A DNA stretch of 64,000 nt from Pyruvatibacter sp. (GTDB taxonomy: Bacteria; Pseudomonadota; Alphaproteobacteria; CGMCC-115125): assembly GCF_040219635.1 (NCBI RefSeq), contig NZ_JAVJSC010000009.1:62001-126000 (forward strand), written 5' to 3'. Both the position numbers and the translations under genes were made by a program. The notes under the pieces are model-generated. The model made no database searches and was not told the origin of the DNA. It saw nothing but the letters and a program-made list of their open reading frames with translations. Shown here piece by piece: positions 41,626 through 51,631 of the stretch (its first letter is position 1; the number at the start of each line of letters is the position of its first letter).

Positions 41626-42029
41626 TGAGCCTCCAGCAAACCAACATCGCCGCCACACAAAAGCTGTTTGAAGCCTTCGGCGCGGGCGACATCCCTGCCA
41701 TTCTGGCCTTGTGCAGCGACGACATTCGCATTGAGTTTTACGGGCCTGCCGACATTATTCCGTATGCAGACATGTATGACGGCATGGAGGGCGCACGCCG
41801 GTTTTTTGAAACCGTGCTGTCATCCGTGGACATTCACGTGTTCGAGCCGCAGGAGTTTCTGGCCGATGCCGACAAGGTGATTGTTACCGGCGTGCTGCAC
41901 CTGACAGCCAAATCCACCGGCCGCGACATCAAGTCAGACTTTGTCCATGTCATCACCATGCGCGACGGAAAATGGCAAAAGTTCCGCGACTTCATGGACA
42001 CTCATCAGGCCGTAAAAGCGTTTTCATAA
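41625..42029 (+). CDS. NTF2-like / SnoaL-like protein
   Basis: A 134-residue protein of the NTF2-like cone fold. NIAATQKLFEAFGAGDIPAI opens the domain, and MYDGMEGARRFFETVLSS and FVHVITMRDGKWQKFRDFMD are typical of SnoaL-like members. These act as small isomerases, cyclases or hydrolases, or only as binding proteins. One-base overlap with the P450 gene suggests it acts on the P450 product or a related compound. The catalytic residues cannot be assigned. Confidence 0.9.
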   Translation: MSLQQTNIAATQKLFEAFGAGDIPAILALCSDDIRIEFYGPADIIPYADMYDGMEGARRFFETVLSSVDIHVFEPQEFLADADKVIVTGVLHLTAKSTGRDIKSDFVHVITMRDGKWQKFRDFMDTHQAVKAFS

Positions 42030-42034
42030 CCAGT

Positions 42035-42175
42035 CTCTCCCGCCTTGTAGATAGGAGGTGGGGAGGGGTTGGGGTGGGGGGTGTGCATGACGGCAGCCCC
42101 CGCAGATCAGTCAGCAACCGCCCGCCCCCCCACCCGGCACATCCGTGCCGACCTCCCCACAAGGGGGAGGTAAAA
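42035..42175. repeat. MITE-like imperfect inverted repeat
   Basis: The left end (CTCCCGCCTTGTAG, then AGGAGGTGGGGAGGGG) and the right end (ACCTCCCCACAAGGGGGAG) are imperfect inverted copies, with G-run and C-run inner segments and an inner GGCACATCCGTGCC palindrome. About 140 bases, non-coding, no transposase. Part of the same motif appears at 38.54 kb. Confidence 0.7.
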
Positions 42176-42204
42176 GCGCGCAAGACACCCGGTCGAACCG
42201 GCGG

Positions 42205-42735
42205 TTACTTATCCCCTCGCTCCATTGCCGCGATAGACTTGGTGATGGCTTCAAAAAACTTGATCCCCTCGCGGATGGTAGTCGCATCCATCGGCTCCAT
42301 GATGTCCTGGATGACCTCGACGCCGCGATCCATCATGGCAGCGATATACCGCTCGCCCTTGGGCGTCAGCTTCACCAGCTTTTCACGCGCCGACACGGGG
42401 TCTTCCACCTGCACTACCAACGACAAGGGCGGTGCCGCCATGGCGCGCACTGCCTTGGTGATGGCGGCCCCTGAAATCTCGAACCAGACCCGAAGCGATT
42501 GCTCTATGTCCTTGCGCCGCATCGACTTGCCATCCTTGCCGGCGGAGTGGATGTGCCACAGGACAGCTACCTGATGACGACCAAGCTCGGAGCGCATTCC
42601 CTTGTTGCGCAGCGTATCCTCAACCCGGATGCCCGCTTTGTAGTGAATTGGGTAAAAATACCCCAGCAACGCAAGCGCTGCATCCGGTCGGTTGAGGCTG
42701 TCGGGCAGTTTGGTCTTGGGTTTGGAGGGCGGCAT
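42205..42735 (-). CDS. MarR-type winged-helix regulator
   Basis: A 176-residue regulator with a winged-helix core. LGRHQVAVLWHIHS, MRRKDIEQSLRVWFEISGAAITKAVRAM (residues about 72-99) and REKLVKLTPKGERYIAAMM correspond to the helices and wing of MarR proteins. GGAG lies 8 bases before the ATG. It is 27 bases downstream of the PQQ dehydrogenase on the same strand and likely co-transcribed with it. Its ligand is unknown. Confidence 0.85.
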   Translation of the reverse strand: MPPSKPKTKLPDSLNRPDAALALLGYFYPIHYKAGIRVEDTLRNKGMRSELGRHQVAVLWHIHSAGKDGKSMRRKDIEQSLRVWFEISGAAITKAVRAMAAPPLSLVVQVEDPVSAREKLVKLTPKGERYIAAMMDRGVEVIQDIMEPMDATTIREGIKFFEAITKSIAAMERGDK

Positions 42736-42762
42736 GAACGAAGCTCCGATTCGGCGCGAGCG

Positions 42763-44742
42763 TCATTCTACCCTGCCTTCATTATATGGCAGCGCGAAAG
42801 CGACCAGTTTGTCGTTCAGCGTTGTTGTGGACCGCGAATGACCGCCGGCAGAGATAACCACATATTGTCTGCCCTGCCATTCATAGGTCATGGGCGTAGC
42901 CTGTCCGCCGCCGGGCAACCGGCCTTTCCACACTTCATCGCCCGTCGCCGCATCAAATGCGCGCAGATAGTCGTCCATGGCCGCACCGATGAAAACAAGA
43001 CCGCCCGCCGTGACCAGCGGCCCCCCGAAATTGGGCGTTCCAAGCTTCCACGGCAGCGGCACGGGCGCGATGTCGCGCACGGTGCCCAACGTTGCCTCCC
43101 AGGCAATGTCGCCGGTGGACAGGTCGATCGCGTGCAATACCCCGAAGGGCGGCTTGTTGCAGGGCAGACTCAGGGGCGACAGAACAAGATCGCGCTTCAT
43201 GCCGTAGCGTGTTCCGGCCTGCGGGCTGATTTCCTTGCCGGGCTCGGCAGCTTTGGCATCCGCAAACTCATCACGTGGAATGAGCTTTACAACATGCAAA
43301 GCGCGCGACGTATTCACATACATCATCTGGCTTTGCGGGTTGAACGCCATTCCACCCCAGTTGGCACCACCGCCGGAAAACGGAAACATCAGCGTGCCCT
43401 GCTCGCTGGGCGGGGTGAAAAGCCCGTCATTGCGATAGCGCGCAATCGCATCCCGACACCGGCCACGATCCCAGAAGGTCAATCCCCAGGCATCGTCAGG
43501 TACAATCGAATGCGGCACAAGCGCAGGCGGCTTTTGCGGCATCGGTTGGGTTGGGGACAACTCCTCACCCGACGCTCCATCCTGTGGCACCGGCACTTCA
43601 TCGACGGGAAAAACCGGCTCCCCGGTATCTCGGTCCAGCACAAACACAAAGCCGGTCTTGGCCACCTGCACCACCACATCGCGCGGACCATCGCCCTTGT
43701 TTATGGTCACCAGACTTGGCTGTGCCGGCAGGTCATAGTCCCACACATCATGATGCACCGTTTGAAAATGCCAGCGTACTGTGCCGGTCGCGCCGTCAAG
43801 TGCCACCACGGAATTGGCATAGCGGTTGTCACCGGGACGCTCACCACCATAAAAATCCGGCGAGGGCGAGGACGTTGGCAGAAACACCAGCCCGCGCGCT
43901 TCATCAACCGACATGGGCGCCCACACATTGGCGTGGCCGGTGCGGGCCGCCTGCTCACCCTGCCAACTGCCGGGCTGCTCGACGGCCCCGCGCGCCACCG
44001 CATCAAACTCCCAGCGTGGCGTGCCGGTGCGGACATCAAACGCGCGCACGGCACCCTTGGGTGCATCCGCGCGGGCATTGTCACCAATGGCAGACCCGAC
44101 AATCACCGTGTCGCCCACAGTGACAGGCGGCGACGTTATCTGAAACTCGCCGGGCCACCACAAATCCATGCCGGGATCTATGGCAACGGTGCCATTCTCA
44201 CCAAACAACGTACACGGACGACCTGTAGTAGCATCCACGGCGATCAGGCGGCCGTGGTTCGTGCCCATGAAAATCCGTTCCGCGCATTCACTCCCGCCAC
44301 CTGCCTGCGGATCCTGCCAATAGACAACGCCACGGCAGATAAACTGATTGGCGGGCATATAGTCCGTCGGAATCTGCGGGTCATAGCGCCACTGCTCCTC
44401 GCCCGTGGCCGGGTCCAAAGACACAATCTCGTTGAACGGCGTGCACAGCCGCAACGCACCGCCCGCCAGAATCGGCGTGCCTTCGGATGCGCTGCGGGTT
44501 ACAGCGTCAGGGCGCGCCTCAAGATCGCCGGTGGCGTACTGCCAGGCGATTTCCAGATCGCCCACGGTGTCAGGCGTGATCGCGGCACTCGCGCTATACC
44601 GGCTGCCCCCCGCGTCACCACCATAATGGGTCCAGCCACCACCCTGCTGGGCAAAACCTGGGAGCGCACCCGTAACGACGCCCACCAGCATCAGCGCAAA
44701 CAAGCGCCCGAACCGTCTGAAACGTAAAGTAAATGAGCCCAT
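42763..44742 (-). CDS. PQQ-dependent dehydrogenase (quinoprotein)
   Basis: A 659-residue periplasmic quinoprotein of the membrane-bound glucose dehydrogenase type but without the N-terminal transmembrane domain. The ATG at 44742 gives a signal peptide ending at GFAQ (about residue 32). The beta-propeller W motifs are visible, for example DPATGEEQWRYD, DGATGTVRWHFQ and DLSTGDIAWEA. WTHYGGDAGGSRYS opens the domain, and GGHSRSTTTLNDKLVAF closes it. No cytochrome c domain is present. The substrate may be an alcohol, sugar or cyclitol. It is divergent from a TetR gene with a palindrome between. Confidence 0.94.
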   Translation of the reverse strand: MGSFTLRFRRFGRLFALMLVGVVTGALPGFAQQGGGWTHYGGDAGGSRYSASAAITPDTVGDLEIAWQYATGDLEARPDAVTRSASEGTPILAGGALRLCTPFNEIVSLDPATGEEQWRYDPQIPTDYMPANQFICRGVVYWQDPQAGGGSECAERIFMGTNHGRLIAVDATTGRPCTLFGENGTVAIDPGMDLWWPGEFQITSPPVTVGDTVIVGSAIGDNARADAPKGAVRAFDVRTGTPRWEFDAVARGAVEQPGSWQGEQAARTGHANVWAPMSVDEARGLVFLPTSSPSPDFYGGERPGDNRYANSVVALDGATGTVRWHFQTVHHDVWDYDLPAQPSLVTINKGDGPRDVVVQVAKTGFVFVLDRDTGEPVFPVDEVPVPQDGASGEELSPTQPMPQKPPALVPHSIVPDDAWGLTFWDRGRCRDAIARYRNDGLFTPPSEQGTLMFPFSGGGANWGGMAFNPQSQMMYVNTSRALHVVKLIPRDEFADAKAAEPGKEISPQAGTRYGMKRDLVLSPLSLPCNKPPFGVLHAIDLSTGDIAWEATLGTVRDIAPVPLPWKLGTPNFGGPLVTAGGLVFIGAAMDDYLRAFDAATGDEVWKGRLPGGGQATPMTYEWQGRQYVVISAGGHSRSTTTLNDKLVAFALPYNEGRVE

Positions 44743-44769
44743 GGAAAATCCACCCTGTGACACGAAGCA

Positions 44770-44800
44770 GTTAATTGATTGAATCATTCATTTAATTAAC
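44770..44800. promoter_or_regulatory. 31-bp imperfect palindrome, likely TetR operator
   Basis: Centred on 44785, with 13 of 15 positions complementary on each side. The outer arms are GTTAATT and AATTAAC, the inner arms GAAT and ATTC. It lies 28 bases before the PQQ dehydrogenase start and 55 before the TetR start, where a shared repressor would block both promoters. Confidence 0.7.
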
Positions 44801-44855
44801 GTCGGTCGTCAAGTGTTATTATCTCGCTGTGTTCCGGAGTGTTGAGTCGCAAGCC

Positions 44856-45572
44856 ATGTCCCAGATTGAAAATCCCACCCGTCGCTCAAAGCGGGGAGAA
44901 ACACCGCAGGCCCGGCTAGCGCTGGTGGCAAAAGCTGCCTTTGAGTGCATGTCGCGTCACGGCTTCCATCGCACGCAAATGGCCGATGTGGCCCTGGAAG
45001 CGGGCCTGTCACCGGCCGCGCTTTACACATATGCAAAGGGAAAGGAGGGTCTGCTCACCCTCGCCTTCCTGCATGTTTTTGACGATGAGTTGCCCGCAAC
45101 GCCACTGCCGGTCGCACCGTTGCCGATGAAAAAAATCATCGCCATGGCGCACCAGCGGATTAGCGACGTGGCCCAATGGCCAACCCTCGACGCGGCCATT
45201 GCAGCAGACCGCGCGCCCGATGTGGCGACGCTCAGAAAAATAGGAGCCGAAGTTTATGACCTGCTGGATGCCTTCCGCGAAGGCATCTGGCTGATTGATA
45301 AGTTGTCACTGGAACTTCCGGAGTTTGAAAAACTACAGGCGGAAAAAGTGCATGGCGCCTTTATGGGCAAGCTGATCGCACTCATCGGCAAATGGAAGGC
45401 TCCGGGCGTGGTGACTGATGTGGCCGCACGCAACGCCGTTGAAATGATGGCCTGGCCCGCCATGCACCGCCACCGCGACCAGTGGCTGATACCGCAGGCC
45501 AGCGAAGCGCAAATCCGTGAAACAGCAATCCGCCAATATGCAGCGCTGCTCAAGGCAACCCAGAAAGCCTAG
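44856..45572 (+). CDS. TetR/AcrR family regulator
   Basis: A 238-residue repressor. The N-terminal helix-turn-helix MADVALEAGLSPAALYTYAK (residues about 47-66) is preceded by an extended basic arm (RRSKRGETPQARLALV). The C-terminal ligand domain is of unknown subclass. The ATG at 44856 is tentative; an upstream in-frame GTG at 44829 is possible, and the ribosome-binding site is poor. Divergent from the PQQ dehydrogenase gene, it is that gene's likely repressor. It overlaps the convergent zeta-subunit gene by 4 bases. Confidence 0.9.
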   Translation: MSQIENPTRRSKRGETPQARLALVAKAAFECMSRHGFHRTQMADVALEAGLSPAALYTYAKGKEGLLTLAFLHVFDDELPATPLPVAPLPMKKIIAMAHQRISDVAQWPTLDAAIAADRAPDVATLRKIGAEVYDLLDAFREGIWLIDKLSLELPEFEKLQAEKVHGAFMGKLIALIGKWKAPGVVTDVAARNAVEMMAWPAMHRHRDQWLIPQASEAQIRETAIRQYAALLKATQKA

Positions 45573-45892
45573 CCTTCAGTCGCAACCTGCTCGCGGGCCT
45601 TCACCATCAATTCCTGCATGGTGCGGCGGATCTGATGTTCGGACTTATCCACGCCGCGCGCCTCAAGATCGCCAGACACCTTGCGGAATACATCCTCTTC
45701 GCCGGCTTCTTCAAAGTCGGACTTCACAACCTCTTTGGCGTAGGCAGCCGCAGCATCCGCGTCCAGCCCCATCGCCTCTGCAGCCCACAGGCCCAGCAAC
45801 TTGTTGCGGCGCGCCACGGCCTTGAACTCAAGTTCCTGGTCATGGGCGAACTTGTTTTCAAAGTCCTTGCCGCGCTTATCAAGTGAACTCAT
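45569..45892 (-). CDS. DUF1476 protein, F1-ATPase inhibitor zeta-like
   Basis: A 107-residue, highly charged, all-helical protein. MSSLDKRGKDFENKFAHDQE and RRNKLLGLWAAEAMGL are the family hallmarks. In Paracoccus denitrificans the DUF1476 protein is the zeta subunit, which blocks ATP hydrolysis by F1-ATPase; whether this copy does so is inferred. In alphaproteobacteria the gene is often next to purC, as here. The ATG at 45892 is chosen by family length; the frame runs 63 codons further. Confidence 0.93.
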   Translation of the reverse strand: MSSLDKRGKDFENKFAHDQELEFKAVARRNKLLGLWAAEAMGLDADAAAAYAKEVVKSDFEEAGEEDVFRKVSGDLEARGVDKSEHQIRRTMQELMVKAREQVATEG

Positions 45893-46123
45893 GGGTAAAC
45901 GCCCCTTGCAGTTAGGTGCCATGCATATGGGAGTGACAGCCCCCGAAATGGCAGATTTTTGCCGAAAAATACGAAAATCCGGCACGTGACCGCGCCCAAG
46001 TTCAGCTAGGCATAGCTGCCAATTTCCGCTAAAGCAACACGTGAGCGCGACTGCCGCCAAGGTCAAGAGGTCGCACCGCACAAATCACCAAAAACGGCAT
46101 CAATCCGGGATGGATTCAGTTTT

Positions 46124-46891
46124 ATGACGCGCCGCAGAAAAATATACGAAGGCAAGGCCAAGATCCTTTACGAAGGCCCTGAGCCCGGCACCCTCATTCA
46201 GCATTTCAAGGATGACGCCACCGCCTTCAACAACAAGAAGCATGAGCTGATTGACGGCAAGGGCGTTCTCAACAACCGCATCTCCGAGTTCATCTTTACC
46301 AAGCTCAACGAGATTGGTGTGCCGACCCACTTCATCAAACGGGTGAACATGCGCGAGCAGCTCATCAAGGAAGTGGAAATCATCCCGGTTGAAGTGATGG
46401 TTCGCAACGTGGCCGCGGGCTCGCTGGCCAAGCGCCTTGGCATTGAGGAAGGCACACCGCTGCCCCGCTCCATCATCGAGTTCGCCTACAAATCCGACGA
46501 GCTGGACGACCCGCTCGTAACAGAAGAACACATCACCGCGTTTTCTTGGGCCACCCCCCAGGAGATTGACGACATGATGGCCATGAGCCTGCGCATCAAC
46601 GACTTTTTGTCCGGCTTGTTTTTGGGCATCGGCATCAAGCTGGTGGACTTCAAGATTGAGTTTGGCCGTCAGTTTGAAGGCGAGATGATGCGGGTCATTC
46701 TGGCCGATGAAATAAGCCCCGATAGCTGCCGCCTGTGGGACACCACCACGAACGAGAAACTGGACAAGGACCGTTTCCGCCGCGACATGGGCGGGCTGAT
46801 GGACGCCTATCAGGAGGTTGCCCGCCGCCTTGGCATCTACACCAGCAACGACGATACCACCCCACGCTCCGGCCCCGTGCTGGTGAAGTAG
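46124..46891 (+). CDS. purC: SAICAR synthetase
   Basis: Joins aspartate to CAIR in purine synthesis, using ATP. 255 residues. KIYEGKAKILYEGPEPGTLI begins the ATP-binding fold; EVMVRNVAAGSLAKR and ADEISPDSCRLWD are the two family signatures. It starts the purC-purS-purQ-purL run. The region upstream is shared with the divergent zeta gene. The last 15 bases are repeated once directly after the stop. Confidence 0.97.
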   Translation: MTRRRKIYEGKAKILYEGPEPGTLIQHFKDDATAFNNKKHELIDGKGVLNNRISEFIFTKLNEIGVPTHFIKRVNMREQLIKEVEIIPVEVMVRNVAAGSLAKRLGIEEGTPLPRSIIEFAYKSDELDDPLVTEEHITAFSWATPQEIDDMMAMSLRINDFLSGLFLGIGIKLVDFKIEFGRQFEGEMMRVILADEISPDSCRLWDTTTNEKLDKDRFRRDMGGLMDAYQEVARRLGIYTSNDDTTPRSGPVLVK

Positions 46892-46906
46892 GCGCTGGTG
46901 AAGGAG
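46877..46906. repeat. 15-bp tandem duplication across the purC stop
   Basis: GTGCTGGTGAAGTAG (46877-46891) is followed immediately by GCGCTGGTGAAGGAG (46892-46906), 13 of 15 identical. The TAG stop in copy one is GAG in copy two. Confidence 0.85.
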
Positions 46907-47026
46907 CAGCCTTGCAGGTCCGGCAGGCGCGCAAAGACGCTGTTGCTGATATTTTCTGCCAAACAGATTTCGATTCGACCCTGAACCAAAGAGGCCCCGC
47001 CAGAACAGCCGGGGGAACACACATCC

Positions 47027-47284
47027 ATGAAGGCACGCGTTCACGTCACCCTCAAATCAGGCGTCCTCGACCCGCAGGGCAAGGCCATAGAAAAGACCCT
47101 CGGCAATCTGGGTTTCTTGGGCGTTGAGAGTGTCCGCCAGGGCAAGGTCATAGACCTCGACATCGCCGAGACGGACCCGGCCAAAGCCGAAGCTGTCATC
47201 AAGGACATGTGCGAGCAGCTTCTGGCCAACACGGTGATCGAGAATTATTCCATCGAACTGGCTTCGTCCCAGAGTGCATCATAA
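47027..47284 (+). CDS. purS: Phosphoribosylformylglycinamidine synthase subunit PurS
   Basis: An 85-residue small subunit that bridges PurQ and PurL in the three-protein FGAM synthase. KARVHVTLKSGVLDPQGKAI, ESVRQGKVIDLDI and CEQLLANTVIENYSIEL are standard. GGGGGA lies upstream of the ATG. Its stop overlaps the purQ start by one base (TAATG). Confidence 0.97.
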   Translation: MKARVHVTLKSGVLDPQGKAIEKTLGNLGFLGVESVRQGKVIDLDIAETDPAKAEAVIKDMCEQLLANTVIENYSIELASSQSAS

Positions 47285-47969
47285 TGAAGGCCGCCGTTGT
47301 TACATTCCCCGGCTCCAACTGTGACCGCGACACGCTGGTGGCACTTGAGCGCATCACCGGGCGCGCGCCGATAAAAGTCTGGCATACCGAAACCGAGCTT
47401 CCCCAAGCTGACCTTGTGGTGCTGCCCGGCGGCTTCACCTATGGCGACTATCTGCGCTCCGGTGCGATGGCCGCCCGCTCACCTGTCATGGCTGCCGTGA
47501 AAAAACGTGCCGCCGACGGCGCGTACGTGTTGGGCATCTGCAACGGCTTTCAGATGCTCACCGAAACAGGCCTGCTGCCCGGCGCGTTGATGCGCAATGC
47601 GGGCCTCAGGTTCCTGTGCAAGGACGTGCATCTAAGCGTTGAACGCAACGACACGCCCTTCACCCAAAAATACGCGGCCGGAAAAACCATCCGCATTCCC
47701 ATTGCGCACCATGACGGCAACTACTTTACCGACGATGACACCCTCGCCCGCCTTGAAGGCGAAGGCCGCGTGGCATTTCGCTATGTCACAAAAAGCGGCG
47801 CGCCCGGTGACGATGCCAACCCAAACGGATCGCGCGCCAACATTGCCGGTATCTACTCAGAAGATTTGCGGGTGCTGGGCATGATGCCCCACCCCGAACG
47901 GCTGATTGAGCCCGCCCTTGGCGGCAGCGATGGCCGCCCGATGTTTGAAGGCCTGATGGAGGCGCTCTC

Positions 47970-47973
<4 letters not shown>
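47284..47973 (+). CDS. purQ: Phosphoribosylformylglycinamidine synthase subunit PurQ
   Basis: The glutaminase subunit, 229 residues, class I glutamine amidotransferase. Catalytic C86 lies in GICNGFQ, and H203/E205 in MPHPER. It supplies ammonia to PurL. The ATG at 47284 matches the family start MKAAVVTFPGSNCDRD. It overlaps purL by 4 bases (ATGA), so the three subunits are translationally coupled. Confidence 0.98.
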
Positions 47974-50234
<2,261 letters not shown>

Positions 50235-50288
50235 CCGCACCGCGACGCGAAAAACCGCACACCAACTAGGGTTTCAGGAGGTTTCACC

Positions 50289-50522
50289 ATGGCGATGGCT
50301 GCTGCCGAGATCGAAAAGCTGATCCGTTCCGCATTGCCTGACGCCGAGGTAACGATCGAGGATCTGGCAGGCGACGGCGACCACTACTCAGCCGTTGTTA
50401 CCACCCCGGCGTTTGCCGGCCTTACCCGTGTGCAGCAACACAAAATGGTATATGACGCGCTGGAGGGCCGCATGGGCGGCGAGCTCCACGCGCTGGCACT
50501 CCAGACATCCGCTCCAAAGTAG
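50289..50522 (+). CDS. BolA family protein
   Basis: A 77-residue BolA/IbaG-like protein. EIEKLIRSALPDAEVTIEDL and HYSAVVTTPAFAGLTRVQQH match the class II fold with the conserved His at the C-terminal RVQQHKMVY. It would bind a [2Fe-2S] cluster together with the monothiol glutaredoxin encoded 23 bases downstream, a pairing seen in many bacteria. AGGAGG lies before the ATG. Confidence 0.95.
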   Translation: MAMAAAEIEKLIRSALPDAEVTIEDLAGDGDHYSAVVTTPAFAGLTRVQQHKMVYDALEGRMGGELHALALQTSAPK

Positions 50523-50545
50523 CGGCACCGCAAAGGACCACGACC

Positions 50546-50893
50546 ATGAGCGATATTCCCGCCTTCGACAAAATTGACAGCGCCATCAAGGGCGATGACG
50601 TGATGCTGTTCATGAAGGGCACACCGGTGTTCCCGCAATGCGGCTTCTCATCCACCGTGGTGCAGATCCTGAGCTATCTCGGCGTGAAGTTTTCATCCGT
50701 CAACGTGCTGGATGACATGGACGTGCGCGAAGGCATCAAGCAGTACTCGAACTGGCCGACCATCCCCCAGCTTTACGTGAAGGGCGAGTTTGTTGGTGGT
50801 TGCGACATCATCCGCGAGATGTTTGAAGAAGGCGAACTGCGCGACTACCTGGCCGGCAAGGGCATTGAGATGGAAGCGCAGGCAGAGGCATAA
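50546..50893 (+). CDS. grxD: Monothiol glutaredoxin (Grx4 family)
   Basis: A 115-residue CGFS glutaredoxin with the active Cys at C32 (PQCGFSS). KGTPVFPQCGFS, WPTIPQLYVKGEFVGGCDI and the C-terminal helix are typical. It is involved in Fe-S cluster transfer and iron sensing, likely with the BolA protein encoded just before it. AAGGA precedes the ATG. The gene ends the purL-bolA-grxD run. Confidence 0.97.
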   Translation: MSDIPAFDKIDSAIKGDDVMLFMKGTPVFPQCGFSSTVVQILSYLGVKFSSVNVLDDMDVREGIKQYSNWPTIPQLYVKGEFVGGCDIIREMFEEGELRDYLAGKGIEMEAQAEA

Positions 50894-50949
50894 GCGCACC
50901 TTACCCCTCTTGAGTGCAATACCGGCTCACGGCAGGGATGACTTAAGGG

Positions 50950-51528
50950 TTACGCCTTCATGGTCGCAAGCTGACGGCATAAGAGTGACGCCGCGTTTTT
51001 GATCGCCGCGTCTTTCTTTTCAACCCGCGCCACCATCATCGCGCCTTCAAACGCGCACAAAGTATGCGTTGCAAGCGCACGTGCGTCCCGCGCCGATAGC
51101 CCATCGGCCAAAAACTTATCCACGCTCACCTGCCGCCATTTATCATAGGCGGTATGACCCTGCTCACAGATCATCTCGCTCTCCCCCGCCATCTCCAGCA
51201 ACACTGTGGATATCGGGCATCCGTCCCTGAAATCGGATGCGCGCAGCCACCCGGACAACAGTTTTGCAAACCCGCGCAGGTAAACATCACCATCCTTGCT
51301 GGCGGCCGCAAGCTCCCCAAGCGTCGCCGCCACAACGATGCCACCCGCCTTGACCGTTGTGGTTGCCAGTTGCTCCTTGCCGCCGGGAAAATAGTGGTAG
51401 AGCGATCCTTTGGGAGCGCCCGATGCTGCGAGAATGTCGTTGAGTCCACTCGCACCATAGCCACGCCGCCGAAACAGCCCGGCCGCCGCCTCAACAAGCG
51501 CCTGTTTGTGCTCCGCTGCTCGCGGCAT
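50950..51528 (-). CDS. TetR family regulator (LmrA/YxaF type)
   Basis: A 192-residue repressor. The helix-turn-helix GLNDILAASGAPKGSLYHYF is followed by PGGKEQLATTTVKAGG, the arrangement found in LmrA/YxaF-like TetR proteins. AGGAGG precedes the ATG. It is divergent from the zinc alcohol dehydrogenase, with a palindrome in the 103-base gap, and probably represses it. The inducer is unknown. Confidence 0.92.
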   Translation of the reverse strand: MPRAAEHKQALVEAAAGLFRRRGYGASGLNDILAASGAPKGSLYHYFPGGKEQLATTTVKAGGIVVAATLGELAAASKDGDVYLRGFAKLLSGWLRASDFRDGCPISTVLLEMAGESEMICEQGHTAYDKWRQVSVDKFLADGLSARDARALATHTLCAFEGAMMVARVEKKDAAIKNAASLLCRQLATMKA

Positions 51529-51598
51529 CGCCTAACCTCCTGCCAATGAGTGCAAAGCAGTTTGCACAATTCACGTGTAGCACAGGATAAAAATTATA

Positions 51599-51610
51599 TA
51601 GACTGGTCTA
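51599..51610. promoter_or_regulatory. TetR-type operator TAGACTGGTCTA
   Basis: A 12-base near-palindrome (TAGAC and GTCTA around TG) lies 21 bases before the alcohol dehydrogenase start and 71 before the TetR start. Similar TAGAC..GTCTA boxes are known for several TetR regulators of aldehyde- or alcohol-related genes. Confidence 0.7.
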
Positions 51611-51631
51611 AATCAGAAATGGAGAGGCCAG

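Noticed and set aside
42035..42175. CRISPR-like array because of repeated GC blocks
   Set aside because: The blocks are inverted and degenerate, with no regular spacing or unique spacers and no cas genes nearby.
42499..44727. A 742-codon plus-strand open frame opposite the PQQ dehydrogenase
   Set aside because: It is the antisense of a well-supported quinoprotein; its composition (His/Arg-rich) is typical of antisense frames in GC-rich DNA.
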